From NCBI GenBank assembly GCA_009930275.1, contig RZYP01000045.1:1-13440 (forward strand): 13,440 nucleotides of DNA. Direction: 5' to 3'. Source of the DNA: Negativicutes bacterium. GTDB lineage: Bacteria > Bacillota_C > Negativicutes > Acidaminococcales > Acidaminococcaceae. The first letter of the stretch is position 1, and the number at the start of each line of letters is the position of its first letter. This document shows, one piece after another, positions 7,706 to 13,440 of this stretch. A program made the position numbers and the translations under genes. The notes beneath the pieces are model-generated. The model saw only the letters and a list, made by a program, of their open reading frames with translations. It searched no databases and had not been told where the DNA came from.

Positions 7706-9090
7706 TTTTGCTCCATATCTCCGTACAATGTGTATTCAAGCCCATAAAGACCACATTTTATTGCAAAGTCTTCAAGGTCACCATAAACACTTTTAATTTC
7801 TCTGGATGCGTGCGGATAGAATCTAGATAAGTTGTAATATGGCTTGTTAAATTTTCTTACGAACGTGTCGAATGAATCTTGTTCATCCTCGGACAGTTCT
7901 TTTCCGATTAGCTTCATTTTAACTAGTAGTGCAAAGTATGCGGATATAGGATTAATTGTTGGATTATTATATCCAATTGATGTCAGATCGTTTTTTAAAG
8001 ATTTGATACTTTCATCAATAGAGTCGTCTTTTTTATAAAAGTCATCTATTTTGTTTAGAACGAAAATGACTTTTTCCTTTGGAATATTCGTGGCGATGTA
8101 TTTAAGGTGCTGTAATTCATCATATGTGCCAAGTTGATTAGCGTTAAAAACATATATTAAGTGATCGTATTTTTCTTCGACTAGGGCTTTTCTTGCTAAT
8201 GTTGCATGTTCGCGATTGATTGATGAATTTACTCCTGGAGAATCTATAAGACAAAATCTGTACTTGCTTTTACTTATAAATGTTGAAAAGTGTGTTGCTA
8301 CTAAAATTTTTTTTGTTTCATTACTTGCATTGTAATTAAGCAAATTATTTTCATCAGCATTTATTAGGTATACTCCATCAATTTTAGATGATATACCATC
8401 TTCTACAGGCTTGTCATAAATGTAATGAATTGCTGCAGTGCACGCTTCAGTCTTCATGCATGATATGATCTTGCCAACTAGGGCGTTAATGAGTGTTGAT
8501 TTTCCTGCACTCATGTTTGCAGTGACAATAATTTTTTTTTCATTTTTACCCCAAAACTGACGATTATTTCGATATTGATGAATGCCTCTTTGATCAATTG
8601 TTTTTCGGGGATGATATTCTTCCTCCACAAATAGGCAATTATTCATGAACTCTAGTATTGAAATTTGCTTTTTACTTAAGTATTTTTTAATCATATAAAA
8701 AGATTTTTTAATTTTATCCTCATCTATAAGTATTTGCGCTAAATCACAAAGCAACAGAGAACGATATTTTTTCATCCAAGGCTTTTGTGGAACATTTACT
8801 ATTGACTTAATTATTTTACTTTTATTGTCGTCTGTTACTGCAATATTGTGCGCGTTTTTGAGTATCGATTTGCGATACTCTTCAAGTCTAGCTTGTATAA
8901 TTATGCAACCCGAAGAACATTGATTTGTGAAATATTCAAGGACAGCGAAATATTTCACTCTAGTTTTGATTTTCGCTCTAATCAAAGGATGATCTTTTAA
9001 AGCAATGGACGCTGTAAATAAACGTAATGTCAATTCATTATGCTCATTTAAGCTCGTATAATTTATTTTTTTCGAAAAAACATTTTGCAT
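7702..9090 (-). CDS. Short dynamin-like GTPase
   Basis: This 462-residue paralogue of the next gene has G1 ANMSAGKST (191-199), G2 threonine in EACTAA (T218), G3 as DSPG (283-286) and G4 NKID (346-349). The block MSAGKSTLINA and the EACTA segment are shared with the long GTPase, so the two arose by duplication. About 190 mostly helical residues precede the G domain, but only about 110 follow G4, so the long C-terminal stalk and aromatic membrane patch are missing. It therefore probably works as a partner subunit of the long GTPase. I place the start at ATG 9090 because GGAG lies 6 nt upstream; an ATG at 9102 has no site. It is the first gene of the operon. Confidence 0.85.
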   Translation of the reverse strand: MQNVFSKKINYTSLNEHNELTLRLFTASIALKDHPLIRAKIKTRVKYFAVLEYFTNQCSSGCIIIQARLEEYRKSILKNAHNIAVTDDNKSKIIKSIVNVPQKPWMKKYRSLLLCDLAQILIDEDKIKKSFYMIKKYLSKKQISILEFMNNCLFVEEEYHPRKTIDQRGIHQYRNNRQFWGKNEKKIIVTANMSAGKSTLINALVGKIISCMKTEACTAAIHYIYDKPVEDGISSKIDGVYLINADENNLLNYNASNETKKILVATHFSTFISKSKYRFCLIDSPGVNSSINREHATLARKALVEEKYDHLIYVFNANQLGTYDELQHLKYIATNIPKEKVIFVLNKIDDFYKKDDSIDESIKSLKNDLTSIGYNNPTINPISAYFALLVKMKLIGKELSEDEQDSFDTFVRKFNKPYYNLSRFYPHASREIKSVYGDLEDFAIKCGLYGLEYTLYGDMEQK

Positions 9091-9281
9091 ATTATTCTCC
9101 ATTACAACGCTTATTTTTTAATATTGTTTTGCATGAAATTTTTGTTTAAATTTTTATTAATGCAATAATTTTGTATATTAATGATTAAAATTCATTACAT
9201 TTTTTTGTACATTATTTTGATTTTTCACGTTTCGTTTGGTCCTAATAAAAAAAACTCAGTATCATTGTGAAAATCAACTGA
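9091..9281 (-). promoter_or_regulatory. AT-rich upstream region of the dynamin-HerA operon
   Basis: No gene is visible here. The stretch is extremely AT-rich and, on the minus strand, must hold the operon promoter. Possible elements are TTGCAT (minus, near 9166) as a -35 box and several AT-rich -10 candidates, none convincing. A near-palindrome, ATGATTAAAATTCAT (9181-9195), lies about 90 nt before the first gene and could bind a repressor. Exact promoter coordinates cannot be given from sequence alone. Confidence 0.35.
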
Positions 9282-9874
9282 TTTCGCAAACGCCGAGGCA
9301 GAGCCAGGATCATTGCCCATGCCCAAGTCGAGTTCAAGGATGGCCTCAAAGCCAGACTCGTCTTCGTGCGAAACAAGCACAAAGAGACTGGCTGGACTTA
9401 CTTACCACTGACATCACCCTTGCCGATGACGACGTTGCCCGCATACGGCAAACGATGGGACATCGAAGCGTTCTTCCGCACGACCAAGCAGCGCTTGTGT
9501 AATTGGAAAAAGGCTGCCAGGGCCGGGACTTCGACGCTCTCATTGCTCACACGACCATCGTGATAACCCGATACATTTTTCTCAGCATCGAGAAATGCAG
9601 GACGGAAGATCCATGAACTCTCGGCCTGCTGTTTCATCGTTGCAGCGAGGAGACCGAGGACAGCACTCTCGTCAAGGCACTGTGCCAAATCCTAGACATC
9701 ACCTTGGAAAGCCTAAAGAAACTTGGCGTAGCTCAGAGCCCAGTAAAACGCATACTGCTTGAGGCTTTTCAAGAAGGAATGCGTAGTTTGAGACGCAATT
9801 TCGATTATATTTTCAATGAAAGTCGAGGTATTAAAAATAACGAATTTACTGCTTTTTCACTGTATATGTATTAG
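9282..9874 (+). pseudogene. Decayed IS4-family transposase, C-terminal part
   Basis: Joining frames recovers the C-terminal part of a DDE transposase: ARIIAHAQVEFKDGLKARL, then DITLADDDVARI, then YGKRWDIEAFFRTTK, then DALIAHTTIVITRYIFLSI, to a stop at 9872-9874. YGKRWDIEAFFRTTK fits the IS4-family signature Y-x2-R-x3-E-x6-K exactly. The reading frame shifts near 9400, 9444 and 9524, and an in-frame TGA lies at 9614-9616. The N-terminal half with the first two catalytic Asp residues is missing and a stop (9279-9281) precedes the fragment. It cannot make active transposase. It points away from the operon and lies across its upstream boundary, a trace of past IS activity at the island. Confidence 0.85.
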
Positions 9875-10536
9875 AATTCTTGCGGCGCGATTAATTCTGA
9901 AAATTTTACCATTTCTTCGCGAAGAAATGACAACGCGAATACCCTAGCTGCTGACGACGTTTCATCATTCTTGACGAAAATAAAGTCACTCATCTGTTTA
10001 ACATATAGCTCCCATGCCTGATGGGCTTTCTTCAAAGACTCTTTGCACGAATCATTATCGCATTGCGAGTAATTCTTCTCTAAATTTGAATCTATTTTTT
10101 TCTCCAGATTTGAAATGGATGCTTGCATACAATTTAAAATTTCCAATGTAACACCTTCAGAATTGTCCATGCACTGATCATAATCAAAACCAGTCGCGTC
10201 AGATGCAACTGGCATGACTTCAGCTGAGTGAAAAACATCATAACGACTACACTCATTTCCGTATATGTTCCAAAACTGCTCAACATTAATAGTGACCCTC
10301 ACTCGATTCCCAGAACTTTGAAGATATTTCGTAGCTTCATCTTCTCCGCACAAAAAAGTGAACTCTTCCTCATTGTCAAGCATAATTGTCGCATAACACA
10401 TATCTCCACATTCAAATCCTACGTACTTACCTTCGATTGTATATGTATCCAGAACTTTCTCCGGACAACGATCATTTGCATAGCCGTAAGAGCAAAAAAT
10501 AGAAAAAATGAAGCTCGTTAAAAGAAATTTCTTCAT
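9871..10536 (-). CDS. Secreted LprI/DUF1311-like protein
   Basis: This 221-residue protein begins with a clear signal peptide (MKKFLLTSFIFSIFCSYGYA, cleavage probably after A20), so it should be periplasmic. Residues about 24-110 form an N-terminal Cys-containing beta domain (C24, C43, C47, C63, C96). Residues about 117-215 match the DUF1311/LprI pattern: QCMDNSEG (121-128), NCMQASISNLEKKI, C159 and C164, then HQAWELYVK (172-180). LprI proteins have been linked to lysozyme inhibition; here that is family knowledge only. ATG 10536 is preferred over GTG 10542 since GGAG lies 5 nt before the ATG. The stop codon overlaps the end of the transposase remnant. It lies 51 nt downstream of the DUF1232 gene and may be co-transcribed with it. 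Confidence 0.7.
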   Translation of the reverse strand: MKKFLLTSFIFSIFCSYGYANDRCPEKVLDTYTIEGKYVGFECGDMCYATIMLDNEEEFTFLCGEDEATKYLQSSGNRVRVTINVEQFWNIYGNECSRYDVFHSAEVMPVASDATGFDYDQCMDNSEGVTLEILNCMQASISNLEKKIDSNLEKNYSQCDNDSCKESLKKAHQAWELYVKQMSDFIFVKNDETSSAARVFALSFLREEMVKFSELIAPQEF

Positions 10537-10587
10537 AAGCACTCCGTATTTTTACAGTATTCCACATCTTGATATCTCACTATGTAA

Positions 10588-10938
10588 TCATAGTTGTGAT
10601 CTAAAAATCTTATACTTCTTGATCTCTCCATCCAGCATCGCGACTACCGAGGCCAGCACAAACGCATCGTCAAGCCAACCCAAGCCGGGAATAAAATCCG
10701 GGATGACATCTAACGGAAACACCACATACGCCAATGCACCAGCAATCACAGCCCAAGTCGATGGGCTAAGGCGATAGTCATCCGCCCTGAGCATGCTAAA
10801 CAAAAGCCTAAAAGTTTCAGACCAGTCCTTATCCTTGTTATTATTGAGAAAGCTCTCAGCCTCATCTAGGTTTAGATCTTTACCCATTTTCGATGCCATG
10901 GACAAGGCTTCTGCCTGCATTGTTTCGTTTACTTTCAT
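10588..10938 (-). CDS. YkvA-like DUF1232 protein
   Basis: This 116-residue protein carries the DUF1232 core at residues about 58-101, including the diagnostic run YVVFPLDVIPDFIPGLGWLDD (71-91, shown in part: FPLDVIPDFIPG) followed by a hydrophobic segment, AFVLASVVAML. The family is widespread and probably membrane-associated; no biochemical role is settled. The N-terminal 50 residues are charged and helical. The start is well supported by GGAGGA placed 5 nt before the ATG. It is divergent from the WYL regulator across about 160 nt, so both may be controlled from that gap. Confidence 0.85.
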   Translation of the reverse strand: MKVNETMQAEALSMASKMGKDLNLDEAESFLNNNKDKDWSETFRLLFSMLRADDYRLSPSTWAVIAGALAYVVFPLDVIPDFIPGLGWLDDAFVLASVVAMLDGEIKKYKIFRSQL

Positions 10939-11036
10939 TCAGTCCTCCCTAGCTAAACGCCAGATTAAGTTTGCGTTGAAATTTTGCTTCTGAAAACCTA
11001 CCCTCCGTGCCTGACGATTAGCTCTTTCCCGCGTAG

Positions 11037-11057
11037 CCTTTCCAGATGGCGGAAAGG
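11037..11057. promoter_or_regulatory. Palindrome upstream of WYL regulator (candidate operator, site A)
   Basis: CCTTTCC (11037-11043) and GGAAAGG (11051-11057) form a perfect 7-bp inverted repeat with a 7-nt spacer, AGATGGC. It ends 40 nt before the chosen WYL start. The same core, CTTTCCAGA-N3-CGGAAA, recurs at 12614-12631. The TTTCC-N7-GGAAA geometry suits a dimeric winged-helix regulator, so autoregulation by the WYL protein is plausible. It could alternatively be a 5' leader hairpin. Confidence 0.55.
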
Positions 11058-11097
11058 TCTTGGTTGAAAATTGAGGTTCATGAAGAAGGAGAAATCT

Positions 11098-12108
11098 GTG
11101 CCCCCGAAAAAAAATCCTGATGGAAATCCTACCCGTAACGCGGTGACTCTTTTCAGCTTGCTTGTTTTTTCAGGCAGACCCTATTCGCTAAAGCGTCTTT
11201 CCGAAATTCTTGATTGCTCTCGTCAAACAGTATTACGATTGATTGATCAAATCGACATGAGCGGCCGGGTCACTGTGCGCAAATGGAAAGAAGACGGACA
11301 GTCCTACTACCAGATCCTAACCGGGCCGAACCGCCCCAAGGTCGTCTTGTCTGAAGATGAGATAGCCCAGCTCGTTTTATGCAAAGAATGGATGCAGCAC
11401 CTTCTGCCAAGCGGTATCCGACAAAAGCTTGATCATACCGTGGAAAAAGTCGCCGTATTGCTGGAAGACTATGAAGACAGGGCTGAAGCCTTTCAGCCTC
11501 TTGGGCAATGCGCGGTCAAGGGCAAGATTGATTACTCGGCGTATGAAAAAATATTGGAACGCCTGATCGGGTCCATCAGATCCAGACAAGTACTCGAAGT
11601 CTTGTACCAGTCCCCGCGCAGGCATGAACCCAAGAAACATGTGCTGGTGCCTGTGCACATCGTGGCGTTTCATGAAGGCCTGTATATTCGGGGCTGGCTG
11701 GTGACTGAACGCGGCTACCCCGAGGCGACCAAAGACATCACACTGGCCATTCATCGTCTAGTTTGCGTCCAACCCACGCGGCGCACCCTGCCTGAGAAAG
11801 CCCTCTCTGAGCTTCCCCCTCTTGAAGGCGGTTACTTCGGCCTGTCACGTCAGACCACGCCTTTTGAGGTCAAGGCTCAGTTCTATGGAGGTGGCGCAAA
11901 CTATGTTCGCGAGAGGACATGGAGCAAGGATGATCGATTTGAGGACGGCGGGGACGGCAGTGTGATCCTGAATTTTACAGCCCAGTCCGAGCTTGAGGTT
12001 ATCAAGTGGATTCTTGGGTTCGGAACTGACGCCAGACTGCTCGCACCTGAATCCTTGCGCCTGAGGGTCAAGGATGAGTTACGGCAGGCGCTCAATTTTT
12101 ATGACTAA
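11098..12108 (+). CDS. YafY-type HTH-WYL transcriptional regulator
   Basis: This 336-residue regulator has three parts: an N-terminal winged helix-turn-helix (about 13-75; YSLKRLSEILDCSRQTVLRL contains the recognition helix), a WYL domain (about 151-226; EVLYQSP, VLVPVHIVAFHEGLYIRGWL), and a C-terminal WCX-like extension (about 253-333). WYL proteins sense nucleic-acid or nucleotide ligands and often repress defence or DNA-damage genes. GTG 11098 is preferred because AAGGAG lies 6 nt upstream; ATG 11080 is possible (GAGG only 3 nt away). A palindrome just upstream, shared with the facing gene cluster, suggests that it controls itself and that cluster. Its less AT-rich sequence fits the host chromosome rather than the island. 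Confidence 0.88.
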   Translation: MPPKKNPDGNPTRNAVTLFSLLVFSGRPYSLKRLSEILDCSRQTVLRLIDQIDMSGRVTVRKWKEDGQSYYQILTGPNRPKVVLSEDEIAQLVLCKEWMQHLLPSGIRQKLDHTVEKVAVLLEDYEDRAEAFQPLGQCAVKGKIDYSAYEKILERLIGSIRSRQVLEVLYQSPRRHEPKKHVLVPVHIVAFHEGLYIRGWLVTERGYPEATKDITLAIHRLVCVQPTRRTLPEKALSELPPLEGGYFGLSRQTTPFEVKAQFYGGGANYVRERTWSKDDRFEDGGDGSVILNFTAQSELEVIKWILGFGTDARLLAPESLRLRVKDELRQALNFYD

Positions 12109-12109
12109 C

Positions 12110-12138
12110 GTGAGGGCGCGGGGTTTCCGCGCCCTCAC
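12110..12138. terminator. Strong hairpin between convergent genes
   Basis: GTGAGGGCGCGG (12110-12121) pairs perfectly over 12 bp with CCGCGCCCTCAC (12127-12138) across a 5-nt loop. It begins 2 nt after the WYL stop and ends 2 nt before the stop of the facing zinc-ribbon gene, so it probably ends transcription from both sides. There is no T tract on either strand, so it may act as an RNA 3'-end stabiliser or need Rho. Confidence 0.6.
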
Positions 12139-12140
12139 GA

Positions 12141-12311
12141 TCAGTTCACCATGATTACGGCCTGAGCTCCGCAATCTTTGCAGGTCACCACATATTTTCC
12201 ACCCGGCAAAGGTTTTTTGGGCAACAGATTTTCCAGTAAAGCCAAGAGATTGGAAGAATCAGGCTTACAAGACGTATTCTTTGATTCACATTTTGGACAA
12301 GGAATGCGCAT
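12141..12311 (-). CDS. 56-residue zinc-ribbon protein
   Basis: A short gene beginning MRIPCPKCESKN encodes 56 residues with two metal-binding pairs: CPKC (C5, C8) and CKDC (C44, C47), separated by a 35-residue Leu/Pro-rich segment. This is a rubredoxin-like or zinc-ribbon layout and should bind one zinc ion. AGGGGGT lies 4 nt before the ATG. It is the last gene of the minus-strand cluster, 14 nt after the 73-residue membrane protein gene, so they are likely co-transcribed. I cannot assign a function; such ribbons often mediate contact with nucleic acid or protein partners. Confidence 0.7.
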   Translation of the reverse strand: MRIPCPKCESKNTSCKPDSSNLLALLENLLPKKPLPGGKYVVTCKDCGAQAVIMVN

Positions 12312-12325
12312 TAATACCCCCTGGT

Positions 12326-12547
12326 TCAGGTTGCAGGAATGATGATCTTGGAATCGGAGTCAGCATTCCCGGCAGCTGTTTCTGGATAGACTGCCTCATC
12401 CACCGAGTCTGACATTTCCTCTTCAGACGCGGAGTCATCTCCAATTTTATTGGTATATACTGTCTCCTCTTCGTTTAAAGATTCGATAACTGCTGCAGCC
12501 AACAACCCTGTAGCGCACCCGCCTAAAAACCATAAGAACTTTCCCAT
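12326..12547 (-). CDS. 73-residue membrane protein with acidic tail
   Basis: The chosen ATG at 12547 is preceded by AAGGAGGATGCT, an excellent ribosome binding site; an upstream in-frame ATG at 12607 has none. The product starts MGKFLWFLGGCATGLLAAAV, one Gly/Ala-rich transmembrane helix (about 4-21), followed by a strongly acidic Ser/Glu/Asp tail of about 50 residues ending KIIIPAT. The opening resembles YtxH-type short membrane proteins, though the tail does not. LGGC could be read as a lipobox, but the preceding segment is too short and lacks a positive n-region of normal size. Role unknown. A palindrome shared with the WYL promoter lies about 65-90 nt upstream. Confidence 0.65.
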   Translation of the reverse strand: MGKFLWFLGGCATGLLAAAVIESLNEEETVYTNKIGDDSASEEEMSDSVDEAVYPETAAGNADSDSKIIIPAT

Positions 12548-12611
12548 AGCATCCTCCTTAACAAAATGTTGCGGCGTAGTCTCCGCGCCGTTGATCTCAA
12601 GATGCACCCAG

Positions 12612-12635
12612 CTCTTTCCAGAATCCGGAAAAGAG
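12612..12635. promoter_or_regulatory. Second copy of the WYL-gene palindrome (site B)
   Basis: TTTCC (12615-12619) and GGAAA (12627-12631) flank a 7-nt spacer, and the stem extends outward as CTC/GAG around one bulged A. Compared with 11038-11055, the string CTTTCCAGA-N3-CGGAAA is identical at all fixed positions. It lies upstream of the 73-residue gene's start, in the gap that separates it from the 23-residue peptide gene, so it is in a good position to be an operator. Confidence 0.55.
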
Positions 12636-12764
12636 TCATGAGTTTTCGTCTATCGCTTATCCAACCGATATTACGAGATTTTTTATCATAACACTCCAAT
12701 CAGTAACCAAGCCATGCGCTTAGCTACCGACATACCGGATGACATGCACCTCAACGAACACATC

Positions 12765-12836
12765 TCAGTCGTCCAAATTGTTTTTGACGATATCCAACAC
12801 AGCAACTGCAATAGCAATGAGTATTCCCCAATTCAT
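12765..12836 (-). CDS. 23-residue hydrophobic membrane peptide
   Basis: ATG 12836 is preceded by AAAGGAGG at 8 nt, one of the best ribosome binding sites in the window. The encoded peptide reads MNWGILIAIAVAVLDIVK and then NNLDD: a single hydrophobic helix of about 14 residues with a charged C-terminus. It lies 68 nt after the VWA gene on the same strand. Size and composition fit small membrane peptides that modulate larger membrane complexes, or hydrophobic peptide toxins of type I systems; no antisense RNA is evident. The call rests on the ribosome binding site and the helix. Confidence 0.6.
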   Translation of the reverse strand: MNWGILIAIAVAVLDIVKNNLDD

Positions 12837-12904
12837 GTTTTCTACCTCCTTTAAAAGAATTTTAATTGTTTTGCAGCATCCTTCCTGATCCAGGTAATAT
12901 AACA

Positions 12905-13440
12905 CTAGTTTTTTACATGAAGCACTGCTGACTCCAGTAACGAAAACAAGGCCCCTGGAAGCTCCGGCATCGAACTTACTACCTTACTTTTACTCGGCAT
13001 AAGTTCGCTCACGCTTTGACTCACGATTCCTAGCCCATATATTTCGAACCCAGCACGCCTACCTTGGTCCAGAGCTTGGGTTGCACTCGTTATGGAATCA
13101 GGTTCTCCATCAGTTACGACCAGGATGATCTTACGGTTTTCTTTGACCATTAGCATTTCCTGCATCACCCACCACAGCGCTTCCCCCATAGGCGTGCCAC
13201 CTGCAGGAGACAGCTCCAGGTTGTGGTTCACCTTCTGTCCATGGCGTATGACGGGGGCAATCGTTGAATACGAGCCATCTGGAGTCTGCGTGCCCGGAAA
13301 CGCGGTAACAGCGATGTTGATCCTTGAGGCCTCAAGGGCAGAGGCCACGGCATAGCATGCCTGGCAGGCCAGATGAATCCTGCGCACCATGGATCCGGAG
13401 CAATCAAGCAGGATGTGCACGGCGGTATCAATCCCTACCC
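12905..13440 (-). CDS. CobT-like VWA domain protein, 5' end outside the window
   Basis: The reading frame stays open to the window edge (codons for GIDTA precede a GTG at 13420), so the N-terminal part is missing. The visible 178 residues are a von Willebrand factor A domain with a complete MIDAS: DCSGSM (DxSxS), the Thr in GGTPMGEAL and Asp in VTDGEP. The lead-in DTAVHILLDCSGSM is typical of the C-terminal VWA of CobT/NorD-like proteins, which work with a MoxR/CobS-type AAA+ ATPase to insert metals or mature cofactors; that ATPase would be expected upstream, beyond 13440. The stop at 12905 is followed by the 23-residue peptide gene. GTG 13420 is an internal codon, not the start. Confidence 0.85.
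   Translation of the reverse strand, partial: VGIDTAVHILLDCSGSMVRRIHLACQACYAVASALEASRINIAVTAFPGTQTPDGSYSTIAPVIRHGQKVNHNLELSPAGGTPMGEALWWVMQEMLMVKENRKIILVVTDGEPDSITSATQALDQGRRAGFEIYGLGIVSQSVSELMPSKSKVVSSMPELPGALFSLLESAVLHVKN

Noticed and set aside
12326..12547. Lipoprotein call for the 73-residue membrane protein from LGGC
   Set aside because: The segment before the Cys is only 10 residues, too short for a normal lipoprotein signal; a plain transmembrane helix fits better.
12686..12745. A 19-residue minus-strand frame with a hydrophobic end, upstream of the 73-residue gene
   Set aside because: The only candidate ribosome binding site (GAGG) is 3 nt from the ATG, and no compositional or context support was found.

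Overview
The window looks like one end of an integrated, AT-rich accessory island joined to ordinary chromosome of a Gram-negative, probably proteobacterial, host. Evidence for the host type: a signal peptide-bearing LprI-like periplasmic protein, a YkvA-like DUF1232 protein, a YafY-type WYL regulator and a CobT-like von Willebrand (VWA) protein, with strong AGGAGG-type ribosome binding sites throughout. A sulfate-reducing deltaproteobacterium would fit but the sequence alone does not prove it.

Left edge (1-565). A minus-strand rho-independent terminator (62-90) follows a 21-nt stretch (102-122) that has the exact layout of the 3' end of a tRNA; the rest of that tRNA is absent. This is what remains at the far end of an element that integrated into a tRNA gene. 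Next come a 183-bp element with terminal inverted repeats that holds the start of a possible transposase gene (210-392, a MITE or deleted IS) and a pair of imperfect direct repeats (461-545).

Main operon (566-9090, all minus strand, read from high to low coordinates). Six genes overlap or lie within 13 nt of each other: a short dynamin-like GTPase, a long dynamin-like GTPase, a small protein with a C-terminal glycine-zipper membrane segment, a large HerA/DUF87 hexameric-type ATPase carrying about 108 residues of Ser/Thr-Gly octad repeats around a hydrophobic tip, an HNH/ENDO VII-type toxin nuclease with a TWHE motif, and a small protein that looks like its immunity partner. I do not recognise this combination as a named system. 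The gene content (membrane-remodelling GTPases, a membrane-anchored small protein, a pump-type ATPase with a possible beta-hairpin insert, a nuclease and a guard protein) suggests anti-phage defence or a toxin-translocating conflict system; that function is inference.

Right side. A heavily decayed IS4-family transposase (9282-9874, plus) lies beyond the operon's AT-rich upstream region. Then follow an LprI/DUF1311-like secreted protein (minus), a DUF1232 protein (minus) and a WYL regulator (plus). The regulator gene ends at a strong hairpin facing a minus-strand group of a CobT-like VWA protein (cut by the window end), a 23-residue membrane peptide, a 73-residue membrane protein and a 56-residue zinc ribbon. 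A near-identical palindrome, CTTTCCAGA-N3-CGGAAA, occurs just upstream of the WYL gene and again upstream of the 73-residue gene, which points to shared control, plausibly by the WYL protein.
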